From positions 62,001-126,000 of the forward strand of contig NZ_BAGB01000027.1 in the NCBI RefSeq assembly GCF_000308615.1: a stretch of DNA of 64,000 nucleotides, given 5' to 3'. Below, piece after piece: positions 8,502-17,274 of this stretch. The position numbers and the translations under genes are program-made. Numbering within the stretch: the first letter of the stretch is position 1; each line of letters begins with the position of its first letter. Source of the stretch: Nocardia jiangxiensis NBRC 101359. GTDB taxonomy: Bacteria; Actinomycetota; Actinomycetes; Mycobacteriales; Mycobacteriaceae. The notes below the pieces were generated by a model that saw only the letters and a list, made by a program, of their open reading frames with translations, was not told where the DNA came from and made no database searches.

Positions 8502-10649
8502 ATGAACCGAACGTCCGGAACAACGCGCCGCACCGTACTCGGCGGCATGATGGGTGCGGCGGGAATCGCCGGGGTCGGCGCACTGCCCGGCCGGGCGGCT
8601 CGCGCGTCGGGTGCGCCGCGCCGGGGCAGTCTGGCCGATGTCCGGCACGTGGTGATCCTCATGCAGGAGAACCGCTCCTTCGATCATTACTTCGGCACCA
8701 TGGCCGGGGTCCGCGGCTTCGGCGATCCCACCGCACTGCGCTCGTCCGCCGGACGTACCGCCGCGGGCGGGGCGGGTGCGCGATTCGCGGGCCGCGACCT
8801 CGGCAGTGCGCTGTCGGGTCCGGCGCCGAAACATCCGGGTACGGTGCTTGCCCAGCCCGATACCGGCAGCGGCGTCGGCTACCGGCTGCCGTTCCGGATC
8901 GATACCCGCGTGGTGGACGGCCAGGACATGTCGGATCTGAAACACGACTGGGCCTCGACCCATCGGGCCTGGGCGGGCGGCGCCTACGACGGGTGGGTGG
9001 CGGCCAAGTCGGCCATGACGATGGGTTACTTCACCGAGGCCGACATCCCGTTCCATCGCGCCCTGGCCGGTGCGTTCACGCTGTGTGACCATTACTTCTG
9101 CTCGATCCAGGGCCCGACGACGCCGAACCGGCTCTATCACTGGACCGGGACCATCGACCCCGAGGGGCGGCGGGGCGGGCCCGCGACCGACAATCCGCCC
9201 GACTACCGGCCGGTCTTCGACTGGACGACCTATCCCGAGCGGCTGGAGAAGGCGGGGGTTTCCTGGCAGGTCTACGCCGACGACGTCGCCGGTGACACCG
9301 ACGAGATGTTCCTGGGCGATTTCGGCGACAATCCGCTGTGGTTGTTCCGGGCGTATCACGAGGCGCTGAACTCCGCCGATCCCGCGGTGCGGCGGCTGGC
9401 CGAGCGGGCCAATGTCACCGGCAGCTGGCCGCTGGCCACCGACGAGAACGGCAGGAGTGTCGATTACGTTCTGCGGCAATTCATCTCGGCCTGCCGGACG
9501 CATACCCTGCCGCAGGTCTCCTGGATCGTCGCACCGCAGGGGTACAGCGAACATCCCGCGGCACGCCCGGTGGACGGTGAGGCCTACGTCCAGCGGGTGC
9601 TGCAGGCGCTCTGGGCGGATCCGGAGCTGTGGCGCTCGACGGTGCTGCTGATCAATTTCGACGAGAACGACGGACTGTTCGACCATCTGGTGCCGCCGAC
9701 CGCCCCGCCCGGGACGCCGGGGGAACAGTTGCCGCTCACCCAGACCGGCACGGGTGTGGCGATATCCGCCGACCCGCACGGTGCGCTGACCCCGATCGGG
9801 CTGGGGCCGCGGGTGCCGATGATCGTGGTCTCGCCGTGGAGCCGTGGGGGATGGGTCGACTCGCAGGTGTTCGATCACACCTCGGTGCTGCGCTTCCTCG
9901 AACAGTGGACCGGGGTGCGCGAGCCCAATATCTCGCAGTGGCGGCGCGCGGTCTGCGGAGATCTGCTCAGCTGCTTCGACTTCGAGAATCCCGATACCAG
10001 CATCCCTTCGCTGCCGGATGCGAAAGCGCTGCGCACCGAGGCGGATCGGACGCAGTCCAAACTGCCCGCACCCTCGCCTCCGGCGAAACAGTCGGTGCCG
10101 CATCAGGATCCGGGGGCGGTGAAGGCGCGGGCGCTGCCCTACCAGCCGATCGTGTGGGCCGAGGTGCGCGCGACGAGCCTCACGGTGCACCTGGCGAATC
10201 AGGGGCGGGCGGCGATCGCGTTCCAGGCGTACGCCTTTCGGCCCGAGGGTGGTGCGCAGGTGAGTCAGATCGTCGTCGAGGGCGGCGCGGCGACGTCGCG
10301 GGAGATCGCCTGGTCCGGGAACTACGACGTCGAGGTATACGCGCCGAACGGATTCCGGTTCTCGGCCGCCGGTGGCTCCGAGGAGATCGGGGTCGTCGCG
10401 TCGGCGGCGTTGCACGGTCCGGCGCAGGAGCCCGTTCTGGTGGTGAGCGTCCGGAATACGACCCCGGCGGAGGTCGTGTTCCTCGCCGATGGCGTGCGCA
10501 TCGCCGTCCTGCCGGGCGCGACGCTCGACCTGGCCGTCCCGGCTTCGGACGGTTGGTACGACCTCACCCTGACCGGCGCCGTACCCGCCGCCTGGTCCCG
10601 CCGGTTCACCGGCCATCTGGAGAACGGCCGCCCCAGCCGGACCTGGTGA
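8502..10649 (+). CDS. Tat-exported phospholipase C (phosphocholine-type)
   Basis: Hydrolyses phospholipids such as phosphatidylcholine outside the membrane; this family includes the PlcA-D proteins of M. tuberculosis. The 715-residue product starts with a twin-arginine signal ([18 protein letters not shown]). The catalytic phosphoesterase start, [18 protein letters not shown], is intact, and further motifs include [12 protein letters not shown] and [14 protein letters not shown]. Two C-terminal beta-sandwich repeats of the DUF756 type cover roughly residues 560-715. The ATG at 8502 is chosen because the Tat motif follows it directly and GGGGAG lies upstream; an upstream in-frame extension lacks both. 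The enzyme may be lipid-scavenging or a virulence factor. Confidence 0.92.
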   Translation: MNRTSGTTRRTVLGGMMGAAGIAGVGALPGRAARASGAPRRGSLADVRHVVILMQENRSFDHYFGTMAGVRGFGDPTALRSSAGRTAAGGAGARFAGRDLGSALSGPAPKHPGTVLAQPDTGSGVGYRLPFRIDTRVVDGQDMSDLKHDWASTHRAWAGGAYDGWVAAKSAMTMGYFTEADIPFHRALAGAFTLCDHYFCSIQGPTTPNRLYHWTGTIDPEGRRGGPATDNPPDYRPVFDWTTYPERLEKAGVSWQVYADDVAGDTDEMFLGDFGDNPLWLFRAYHEALNSADPAVRRLAERANVTGSWPLATDENGRSVDYVLRQFISACRTHTLPQVSWIVAPQGYSEHPAARPVDGEAYVQRVLQALWADPELWRSTVLLINFDENDGLFDHLVPPTAPPGTPGEQLPLTQTGTGVAISADPHGALTPIGLGPRVPMIVVSPWSRGGWVDSQVFDHTSVLRFLEQWTGVREPNISQWRRAVCGDLLSCFDFENPDTSIPSLPDAKALRTEADRTQSKLPAPSPPAKQSVPHQDPGAVKARALPYQPIVWAEVRATSLTVHLANQGRAAIAFQAYAFRPEGGAQVSQIVVEGGAATSREIAWSGNYDVEVYAPNGFRFSAAGGSEEIGVVASAALHGPAQEPVLVVSVRNTTPAEVVFLADGVRIAVLPGATLDLAVPASDGWYDLTLTGAVPAAWSRRFTGHLENGRPSRTW

Positions 10650-10740
10650 GCGCGGCGATCCGGCGCGCCGAGCGCAGCGGGAGATCTGGAAATTCCCCAG
10701 GCGTTCGGAGCCCTCGGGAGCTATCGGGCAGGATGGGGGC

Positions 10741-11544
10741 GTGATCGGTAATCGCACCCAGAACGCTGACGCACCGTCCACCCGCACGATTCGTCCGCCG
10801 TCGCCGCATCCCTCGGGGGCGCGGCCACCGGAGATCCCGGCCGAATTCGTGCCCCGCCACGTGGCGCTGGTGATGGACGGCAATGGCCGCTGGGCGCAGG
10901 ATCGCGGCCTGCCGCGCACCGCGGGCCACGAGCGCGGCGAGGCGGTGCTGATGGACACCGTCGAGGGGTGTATCGAGATCGGCGTGAAATGGCTGTCGGC
11001 CTACGCCTTCTCGACCGAGAACTGGCGGCGCAGCCCCGAGGAGGTTCGCTTCCTGATGGGGTTCAACCGCGACGTGATCCGCCGCCGTCGCGACGAGATG
11101 CACGAGATGGGCGTGCGGGTGCGCTGGGCCGGACGGCGGCCGCGGTTGTGGCGCAGCGTGATCAAGGAACTCGAGGTCGCGCAGGAGCTCACCAGGGACA
11201 ACACGGTGATGACCCTGACGATGTGCGTCAACTACGGGGGTCGCGCCGAAATCGTCGATGCGGCAAGGGAGATCGCGCGTCGCGCGGCCGCGGGTGAACT
11301 GGATCCGGAGCGGATCAGCGAGACGAGTTTCGCCAAGTACCTGGACGAGCCCGATATGCCGGACGTGGACCTGTTCCTGCGGCCCTCGGGTGAGCTGCGT
11401 AGTTCGAATTTCCTGATCTGGCAGTCGGCCTACGCCGAATTCGTCTATCAGAACACGCTTTTCCCGGATTTCGACCGACGCGACCTGTGGGCCGCCTGCC
11501 TGGACTACGCCAAGCGCGACCGCCGGTTCGGTGGCGTCAAATGA
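10741..11544 (+). CDS. uppS: Long-chain isoprenyl diphosphate synthase (UppS family)
   Basis: Cis-prenyltransferase that makes the polyprenyl phosphate carrier for cell-wall synthesis (decaprenyl in mycobacteria). The substrate-binding start [14 protein letters not shown], the STENWRR segment and the [15 protein letters not shown] motif are all intact in 267 residues. The GTG start at 10741 lies 6 bases after CAGGAT, a leaderless-type spacing. It overlaps the next gene by ATGA. Its homologue Rv2361c sits next to recO in M. tuberculosis. Confidence 0.95.
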   Translation: MIGNRTQNADAPSTRTIRPPSPHPSGARPPEIPAEFVPRHVALVMDGNGRWAQDRGLPRTAGHERGEAVLMDTVEGCIEIGVKWLSAYAFSTENWRRSPEEVRFLMGFNRDVIRRRRDEMHEMGVRVRWAGRRPRLWRSVIKELEVAQELTRDNTVMTLTMCVNYGGRAEIVDAAREIARRAAAGELDPERISETSFAKYLDEPDMPDVDLFLRPSGELRSSNFLIWQSAYAEFVYQNTLFPDFDRRDLWAACLDYAKRDRRFGGVK

Positions 11545-11954
11545 GCGAGGACACCACCGACACCACCTCGGACCTCGAAGCGCGAGCCGGGGCCTGCCTG
11601 GCGCACTACGGCAACGTCGACGTTCGCGTCGAGGAGAAGGCCCTGGGTTTCGAATACGAGGGCGCGCTGTGCTCGCTGCGTGCGGTGAATCTGGCCCCCG
11701 GCCTGGACGTGCTGACCCTCACCGCGGTGCTGGCCTGGGATCGACCGTTCAAGCCGCAACTGCACAAGCGCGTCGCCGAACGCAACAATGCCCTGCAGTT
11801 CGGTTCATTGACGGTGATCGGCCACGAGAAGTTGGCCGACGTCATCCTGCGCTACACCTTCCCGGCCGCGGGTCTGGGTGACGAGGCTCTGGCGACGATG
11901 TTGCTACTGGTCCTGTCCGGCGCGAGCCGAGCCAGGCAGGGGCTGGTGCCCTGA
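11541..11954 (+). CDS. YbjN-like protein (Rv2360c-type)
   Basis: A 137-residue protein with an acidic N-terminus and a fold pattern like the YbjN/type III chaperone-like domain ([17 protein letters not shown], then [20 protein letters not shown]). Its ATG overlaps the uppS stop, so the two are translationally coupled. The orthologous position in M. tuberculosis is held by Rv2360c, between uppS and the zur gene, which supports the assignment. Function unknown. It converges on zur with 17 bases between stops. Confidence 0.75.
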   Translation: MSEDTTDTTSDLEARAGACLAHYGNVDVRVEEKALGFEYEGALCSLRAVNLAPGLDVLTLTAVLAWDRPFKPQLHKRVAERNNALQFGSLTVIGHEKLADVILRYTFPAAGLGDEALATMLLLVLSGASRARQGLVP

Positions 11955-11971
11955 CCGGCCGACGCGCAGCA

Positions 11972-12397
11972 TCAGCGTCCGGTCGCCGCGCATTCGCAGC
12001 AGGTGCCGAAGACCTCCATGGTGTGGCTGATATCGGTGAAACCGTGCTGGCGGGCGACGGTCTGGGCCCAGGCTTCCACGGTCGGGCCCTCGACCTCCAC
12101 GGTGCGTCCGCAGTGCCGGCACACCAGGTGGTGGTGGTGGCCCTGGGAGCACTGCCGGTACACCGATTCGCCTGTGTCCGTGCGTAATACGTCGACCACG
12201 CCCGCGTCGGCCAGCGACTGCAGGGTGCGGTAGACGGTGGTCAGGCCGATGCCCTCACCACGACGGCGTAATTCGTCGTGCAGGTCCTGTGCGGACCGGA
12301 ACTCTTCGGTATCACTCAGCAGCGCCGCGATGGCGCTGCGCTGGCGGGTACTGCGAACTCCGACGATCTTGTCTGCTGTGCCCGTCTTGTCCGGCAC
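11972..12397 (-). CDS. zur: Zinc uptake regulator Zur (FurB)
   Basis: A Fur-family repressor of 141 residues. The winged-helix part contains RSTRQRSAIAALL and GIGLTTVYRTLQSLADAGVV. Metal ligands are visible: the HHHHLVCRHCG segment with a CxxC pair and the C-terminal CCEC pair that forms the structural zinc site. It is the second gene of an smtB-zur operon, three bases after the smtB stop, as in M. tuberculosis (Rv2358-Rv2359), where the ArsR protein controls both and Zur represses zinc-uptake genes. The gene order makes Zur, not iron Fur, the best call. Confidence 0.93.
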   Translation of the reverse strand: MPDKTGTADKIVGVRSTRQRSAIAALLSDTEEFRSAQDLHDELRRRGEGIGLTTVYRTLQSLADAGVVDVLRTDTGESVYRQCSQGHHHHLVCRHCGRTVEVEGPTVEAWAQTVARQHGFTDISHTMEVFGTCCECAATGR

Positions 12398-12400
12398 GGA

Positions 12401-12817
12401 TCACCCTTCCTCGGCATGTGCGACCGCATCGACGACGATGCGGGCGAGATGGTCGTCCACCAGTTCGTAGATCACTTCGCGGCCGGTGCGCTCGCCGCGC
12501 ACCACCCCCGCCGACTTGAGAATGCGTAGATGCTGGCTCACCAGCGGCTGCGTCACCCCCAGGGTATCGACCAGTTCGTGCACGCAGCGCGGCGACTCAC
12601 GCAGTTGCAGCACTATGGCGATCCGCACCGGCGCGGCCAGCGCGCGCAGCAGCTCACCGGCACTGTCCAGTACCGGCCGCGTGGGCACGGCGGGCGCGAG
12701 CGGCGCGCGATACGGAAACGGGTCGTGCGGGATCGGGGTGGGCGCTTCCACCGCAACGCGGCTGCGACGTCCGGGGACACCACCCTCGCGCGCTGGGGCA
12801 CCACTGTCGGCGGTCAT
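12401..12817 (-). CDS. smtB: Zinc-sensing ArsR/SmtB repressor
   Basis: A 138-residue ArsR-family repressor. The helix-turn-helix reads LGVTQPLVSQHLRILKSAGVV. The alpha-5 metal site of SmtB/CzrA is exact: DDH, ten residues, then HAEE, the DxH-x10-HxxE pattern that binds Zn(II) and releases DNA. I place the start at the ATG at 12817, 9 bases after AAGGAG; further in-frame ATGs upstream fall inside the promoter -10 region. It leads the operon with zur, so zinc would derepress zur expression. Confidence 0.92.
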   Translation of the reverse strand: MTADSGAPAREGGVPGRRSRVAVEAPTPIPHDPFPYRAPLAPAVPTRPVLDSAGELLRALAAPVRIAIVLQLRESPRCVHELVDTLGVTQPLVSQHLRILKSAGVVRGERTGREVIYELVDDHLARIVVDAVAHAEEG

Positions 12818-12849
12818 CGAATCCAACTCCTTATCGGAAACCGATGCCA

Positions 12850-12878
12850 TTATTAGTATGCACACGTGCGCATGTCAA
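12850..12878 (-). promoter_or_regulatory. smtB-zur promoter with palindromic operator in the spacer
   Basis: On the minus strand TTGACA (12873-12878) and TAATAA (12850-12855) are separated by 17 bases, a textbook promoter. The spacer holds a 16-base near-perfect palindrome (12858-12873, ATGCACACGTGCGCAT, one mismatched pair). An ArsR-family dimer bound here would block RNA polymerase. The layout also fixes the smtB start downstream of 12850. Confidence 0.8.
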
Positions 12879-12973
12879 CGGGACGCGTGGATACTGCTTG
12901 GACCGTGCTCGCGCACTCCCGATACTCTGGGGCGAATCAGTCCCATCACCAGTGCAGAGGGAGAGCTCCAGTC

Positions 12974-14365
12974 GTGGCACCCAAGTCGAAGGTCGACACC
13001 GTCGCCAATCTCGCCAAGCGGCGGGGCCTGGTCTACCCGAGCGGTGAGATCTACGGAGGTACCCGCTCGGCGTGGGACTACGGGCCGCTGGGCGTGGAGC
13101 TCAAGGAGAACATCAAGCGGCAGTGGTGGCGGGCCATGGTCACCGGGCGCGACGACGTGGTCGGCCTGGACTCCTCGATCATCCTTCCCCGTCAGGTGTG
13201 GGTCGCCTCGGGCCACGTGACGGTGTTCAACGATCCGCTGGTGGAATGCCTGAACTGCCACAAGCGGCATCGGCAGGACCACCTGCAGGAGGCGTACGCC
13301 GAGAAGCACAAGATCGATGATCCGGACAGCGTGTCCATGGAACTGATCTCGTGCCCGGACTGCGGCACCGTCGGCAAGTGGACCGAGCCGCGCGACTTCA
13401 ACATGATGCTCAAGACCTACCTCGGCCCGATCGAGTCCGAGGAGGGGCTGCACTACCTACGGCCCGAGACCGCGCAGGGCATCTTCGTCAACTACAAGAA
13501 CATCGAGACCACCGCGCGCAAGAAGCCGCCGTTCGGTATCGCGCAGATCGGCAAGAGCTTCCGCAACGAGATCACCCCGGGCAACTTCATCTTCCGCACC
13601 CGCGAGTTCGAGCAGATGGAGATGGAGTTCTTCGTCAAGCCGGGCGAGGACGAGCAGTGGCACCAGTACTGGATCGACACCCGCCTGGCCTGGTACACCG
13701 ACCTGGGCATCGATCCGGAGAACCTGCGGCTGTTCGAGCACCCGAAGGACAAGCTCTCGCACTATTCGACCCGCACGGTCGACATCGAGTACCGCTTCCA
13801 CTTCCAGGGCAGCGAATGGGGTGAGCTCGAGGGCGTGGCCAACCGCACCGACTTCGACCTCAAGACGCATTCGGAGCACTCGGGCACCGATCTGAGCTTC
13901 TACGACCAGAATTCGGGCGAGCGCTACATCCCCTACGTGATCGAGCCCGCGGCCGGTCTGACCCGCTCGCTGATGGCCTTCCTGATCGATGCCTACACCG
14001 AGGACGAGGCGCCCAATGCCAAGGGCGTGATGGAGAAGCGCACCGTCCTGCGGCTGGATCGTCGTCTGGCCCCGGTGAAGGTGGCGGTACTTCCGCTCTC
14101 GCGCAACGCGGATCTGTCGCCGAAGGCGAAAGACCTTGCCGCGCAACTGCGTAAGAACTGGAACATCGATTTCGACGATGCCGGGGCGATCGGCCGCCGC
14201 TATCGTCGGCAGGACGAGATCGGTACGCCGTTCTGCATCACCGTCGACTTCGACACGCTCGAGGATCAGGCGGTCACGGTGCGTGAGCGTGATTCGATGG
14301 CGCAGGAGCGTATCGCCCTGGACAAGGTCGAGGGTTATCTGGCTCAGCGTCTGATCGGAGCCTGA
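12974..14365 (+). CDS. glyS: Glycyl-tRNA synthetase (alpha2 class II type)
   Basis: Charges tRNA-Gly. The 463-residue length equals that of the mycobacterial enzyme. Visible signatures are the N-terminal [20 protein letters not shown], a zinc-type pair of CxxC motifs (CLNCHKRH and CPDCG), motif 2 (FRNEITPG), [14 protein letters not shown] and the C-terminal anticodon-binding domain. The GTG at 12974 lies about 9 bases after GGGAGAG. It is divergent from smtB, sharing a short promoter region, as in mycobacteria. Confidence 0.96.
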   Translation: MAPKSKVDTVANLAKRRGLVYPSGEIYGGTRSAWDYGPLGVELKENIKRQWWRAMVTGRDDVVGLDSSIILPRQVWVASGHVTVFNDPLVECLNCHKRHRQDHLQEAYAEKHKIDDPDSVSMELISCPDCGTVGKWTEPRDFNMMLKTYLGPIESEEGLHYLRPETAQGIFVNYKNIETTARKKPPFGIAQIGKSFRNEITPGNFIFRTREFEQMEMEFFVKPGEDEQWHQYWIDTRLAWYTDLGIDPENLRLFEHPKDKLSHYSTRTVDIEYRFHFQGSEWGELEGVANRTDFDLKTHSEHSGTDLSFYDQNSGERYIPYVIEPAAGLTRSLMAFLIDAYTEDEAPNAKGVMEKRTVLRLDRRLAPVKVAVLPLSRNADLSPKAKDLAAQLRKNWNIDFDDAGAIGRRYRRQDEIGTPFCITVDFDTLEDQAVTVRERDSMAQERIALDKVEGYLAQRLIGA

Positions 14366-14388
14366 GCGTTCGATCGGACCCGAGTCGG

Positions 14389-14410
14389 CGGCCCGGAAAT
14401 ATTCGGGCCG
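14389..14410 (+). terminator. Hairpin after glyS
   Basis: CGGCCCG (14389-14395) pairs perfectly with CGGGCCG (14404-14410) across an 8-base AT-rich loop, 24 bases after the glyS stop. There is no T-run. Confidence 0.55.
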
Positions 14411-14459
14411 GGAGGTGCTGTTCGGTTACGTCGTAGACGTCGCAGACAGGAGATGCACC

Positions 14460-15380
14460 ATGGCGCAGGCAGTCAGGTTCGATCGTTACGGGGATGTCGA
14501 CGTACTGAACGTGGTCGAGGTGCCGGATCCGGTGGCGGGTCCGGGCCAGGTCGTCGTTCAGGTGGTCACGGCGGGAATCAACCCGGGCGAGGGCAAGATT
14601 CGCAACGGCTCGCTGCACGAACGCTGGCCCGCGAAGTTCCCGTCCGGGCAGGGCAGTGACCTCGCCGGACGGGTGGTCGCGGTCGGCGAGGGCGTGAGCG
14701 CGGTCGCGGTCGGCGACGAGGTGCTCGGCTTCACCAACGAGCGTGCGAGCCAGGCGACGCAGGTGGTCGTGCCGGTGGAGCAGATCGCGCCCAAACCCGC
14801 CGAATTGTCGTGGGACGTGGCCGGATCGCTGTTCGTGGCCGGGACGACCGCCTTCGCGGCGGTACGTTCGGTGAGCCCGGAGGCCGGTGACACGGTCGTC
14901 GTGTCCGGTGCGGCCGGTGGCGTGGGTTCGCTTGCGGTGCAACTGCTTCGGGCTCGGGATGTCACGGTGATCGGGATCGCCGGGGCCGGTAACCACGAGT
15001 GGTTGCGGTCGCTGGGCGTGCTCCCGGTGGCCTACGGCGAAGGGCTGGCGGACCGGATCCGGGTCGCCGCGCCCGACGGTGTGGACGCGTTCATCGATCT
15101 CTACGGGCCGGACTACGTCGAGCTGGCGATCGAACTGGGCGTGCAGCCGGATCGCATCGACACGATCGCCGATTTCGCCGCCGTGGCGAAGTACGGGGTC
15201 AAGGCCGAGGGCAACGGTGCGGCCGACACCATCGACGTGCTGTCCGAACTGGCCGATCTCGTCGTCGCTGGGACTCTGCGGGTGCCCGTGGCGGCGGTCT
15301 ATCCGCTCGCCGAGGTGCGCGCCGCCTACACCGAACTCGAGCGTGGGCACACCCACGGGAAGATCGTCCTGCATCCCTGA
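14460..15380 (+). CDS. NADP-dependent quinone-oxidoreductase-like alcohol dehydrogenase
   Basis: A 306-residue medium-chain dehydrogenase/reductase of the zinc-free quinone oxidoreductase type. The N-terminal GroES-like part (DPVAGPGQVVVQVVTAGINPGEGKI) is followed by a Rossmann domain with VVVSGAAGGVGSLAVQL. The catalytic zinc ligands of true alcohol dehydrogenases are absent. The ATG at 14460 is preceded by AGGAG. It is monocistronic between glyS and the exporter operon. The substrate is probably a quinone or an alpha,beta-unsaturated carbonyl, by family only. Confidence 0.88.
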   Translation: MAQAVRFDRYGDVDVLNVVEVPDPVAGPGQVVVQVVTAGINPGEGKIRNGSLHERWPAKFPSGQGSDLAGRVVAVGEGVSAVAVGDEVLGFTNERASQATQVVVPVEQIAPKPAELSWDVAGSLFVAGTTAFAAVRSVSPEAGDTVVVSGAAGGVGSLAVQLLRARDVTVIGIAGAGNHEWLRSLGVLPVAYGEGLADRIRVAAPDGVDAFIDLYGPDYVELAIELGVQPDRIDTIADFAAVAKYGVKAEGNGAADTIDVLSELADLVVAGTLRVPVAAVYPLAEVRAAYTELERGHTHGKIVLHP

Positions 15381-15394
15381 TCGGCGGGTGGACC

Positions 15395-15442
15395 ATGACA
15401 GGTGTCATGGGGGAGTCGTGACGGACGGCGGAGGTGTCATGG
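15395..15442. promoter_or_regulatory. Probable response-regulator site before the ABC exporter
   Basis: A 14-base inverted repeat (ATGACA, GG, TGTCAT, 15395-15408) is followed 32 bp downstream by a second AGGTGTCATGG (15400-15410 and 15432-15442). Three helical turns separate the copies. The second copy covers the -35 position of a CAGACT -10 hexamer (15455-15460) that lies 6 bases before the exporter ATG. The NarL-type regulator at 18572 is the natural binder. Confidence 0.55.
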
Positions 15443-15466
15443 CCTCGCGCGCCGCAGACTCGAACC

Positions 15467-16402
15467 ATGACAACGGCACTCACCTCCGGCTCGGCGCACC
15501 GGACCGCCGCCGTCCCGGCGATCGAGATTCGCGGACTGCGCAAGACCTTTCGCACCTCCGCCGGACCGGTCCGCGCGGTCGACGGGCTCGATCTGGTCGT
15601 CGCACCGGGTGAGGTCGTGGCCTTCCTCGGGCCGAACGGCGCGGGCAAGTCCACCACCATCGATATGCTGCTGGGCCTGCTGCGCCCCGACGAGGGACGG
15701 ATCGGCGTCTTCGGCGGCACACCCGATCAGGCCATCGCGGCGGGCCGGATCTCCGCGGTCCTGCAGACCGGCGGGCTGCTGCCGGATCCGACCGTCGCGG
15801 ACACCGTGCGACTGGTCGCGAGCCTGCACAGCAATCCGCGTCCGGTCACCGAGGTCCTGGTGCGCGCGGGCATCGACGGCATCGCCGGCCGGATGGTGGG
15901 CAAATGCTCCGGCGGCCAGCAGCAGCGCCTGCGATTCGCGTTGGCGCTGTTGCCGGATCCGGATCTGCTCGTCCTCGACGAGCCGACCGCGGGCATGGAC
16001 GTGGAGGGTCGTCGCCAGTTCTGGAACGCCATCCGCGCCGATGCGCGCGGCGGACGCACGGTCGTGTTCGCCACGCACTATCTCGACGAGGCCGACGCCT
16101 ACGCCGATCGGATCGTGCTGGTGCGCAACGGAACCGTGGTCGCGGACGGCAGCGCGTCGGCGATCAAGAACCTCGCCGCCGGGCGGGTCGTGTCCGCCAC
16201 CCTGCCCGACGCCGATCAGGCCGGGCTGCTGGCCATTCCGGGCGTCGAGCAGGTGGAACAGCGCGGTGATCGAATCCTGGTGCACGCCAAGGATTCCGAC
16301 GCCGTCGCCCGTTATCTGATCACCGCCACCACGGCCGTCGACCTGGAGATCACCGGCCACAACCTCGAGGACGCCTTCCTCGCTCTCACCGGAGACCACT
16401 GA
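15467..16402 (+). CDS. ABC exporter ATP-binding protein (drug-resistance type)
   Basis: Energises an ABC-2 exporter. In 311 residues it has Walker A (GPNGAGKST), a signature loop (CSGGQQQR), Walker B (LLVLDEPTAGMD) and the H-loop ATHYLDEADAYADR. The C-terminal extension resembles that of DrrA/NatA-like proteins. I start at the ATG at 15467: residues before it do not look like the family, and a CAGACT -10-like hexamer 6 bases upstream suggests a leaderless message. One base separates its stop from the permease start. The two-component genes downstream likely control it. Confidence 0.9.
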   Translation: MTTALTSGSAHRTAAVPAIEIRGLRKTFRTSAGPVRAVDGLDLVVAPGEVVAFLGPNGAGKSTTIDMLLGLLRPDEGRIGVFGGTPDQAIAAGRISAVLQTGGLLPDPTVADTVRLVASLHSNPRPVTEVLVRAGIDGIAGRMVGKCSGGQQQRLRFALALLPDPDLLVLDEPTAGMDVEGRRQFWNAIRADARGGRTVVFATHYLDEADAYADRIVLVRNGTVVADGSASAIKNLAAGRVVSATLPDADQAGLLAIPGVEQVEQRGDRILVHAKDSDAVARYLITATTAVDLEITGHNLEDAFLALTGDH

Positions 16403-16403
16403 T

Positions 16404-17189
16404 ATGAGCACCCTAACCCTGGGAAATGGCTTGCCCGCCGGTGGAATTCGCCGCGGCGGATTCAGCTGGGAATTCTTCGCCCTGGAGTTGCGCCGCATGC
16501 TGCGCAATCGGCGCACCATGATGATCGCGCTGATCGTGCCGCCGCTGGTGTTCCTGTCCTACGGGACCCAATCCGGATTCCGTACTCAGGTATACGGTTC
16601 CGGGAACATGACCGCGTACGCGATGGTGTCGATGGCGCTCTACGGCGCGATGTTGTGCACCACCAGCGGCGGTGCGACGGTCGCGGTGGAACGCGCATCG
16701 GGCTGGAGCCGCCAGTTGCGGCTGACCCCGCTGCGCCCGATCCTCTACATCGCGACCAAGATCATGCTCGCCATGTTGCTCGGATTCTGTTCCGCCGCAG
16801 TGGTGTTCATCCTCGGTGCGGTGCTCGGCGCACATCTGCCGGCGGTGGCCTGGGTGAGCTGCTTCCTGATCGTCTGGGCCGGATCGCTCATCTTCGCCGC
16901 GCTCGGATTGTTCCTGGGCTATCTGCTGCCCGCGAGCAGCATCATGCAGATCCTGGGCCTGCTGCTGGCCATCCTGGGTTTCGCGGGCGGACTGTTCTTC
17001 CCGCTGCACGGCTGGATCGGCGACGTCTCGCGAGTGTTCCCGACCAACGGCGTGGCCACCCTCGCCCGCATCCCGTTCGGCGGCTCGAGTGGCCTGGCCA
17101 TCGCCCTGGCCGTGTTGAACGTGCTGTTCTGGGCGGTGGCGTTCACCGTCGGCTCGACGATCCTGTTCCGCCGCGACACCGCCCGATGA
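16404..17189 (+). CDS. ABC-2 type exporter permease
   Basis: A 261-residue inner-membrane permease with six predicted helices, starting with the typical FALELRRMLRNRRTMMIALIVPP amphipathic region and ending LFWAVAFTVGSTILF. The ABC-2 C-terminal features (GGLFFPLHGWIGDVSRVFPT) are present. It follows the ATPase by one base and precedes the histidine kinase and response regulator. Such ABC-2/HisKA_3/NarL units often handle antibiotics, lipids or membrane stress; the substrate is not evident. Confidence 0.9.
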   Translation: MSTLTLGNGLPAGGIRRGGFSWEFFALELRRMLRNRRTMMIALIVPPLVFLSYGTQSGFRTQVYGSGNMTAYAMVSMALYGAMLCTTSGGATVAVERASGWSRQLRLTPLRPILYIATKIMLAMLLGFCSAAVVFILGAVLGAHLPAVAWVSCFLIVWAGSLIFAALGLFLGYLLPASSIMQILGLLLAILGFAGGLFFPLHGWIGDVSRVFPTNGVATLARIPFGGSSGLAIALAVLNVLFWAVAFTVGSTILFRRDTAR

Positions 17190-17220
17190 GCATGTCCCGG
17201 CCGGGAACCACCGGTGCGTC

Positions 17221-17257
17221 CGTCACGCCCGGGTCCGAGGTTCGCCCGGGTGTGACG
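17221..17257. terminator. Long hairpin between exporter and sensor kinase
   Basis: A 13-base stem with one G-T wobble (17221-17233 with 17245-17257) and an 11-base loop, 31 bases after the permease stop and 17 before the kinase start. It may partially terminate exporter transcripts or attenuate read-through into the kinase. Confidence 0.5.
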
Positions 17258-17274
17258 AGGATGGGTTAGCTTCG

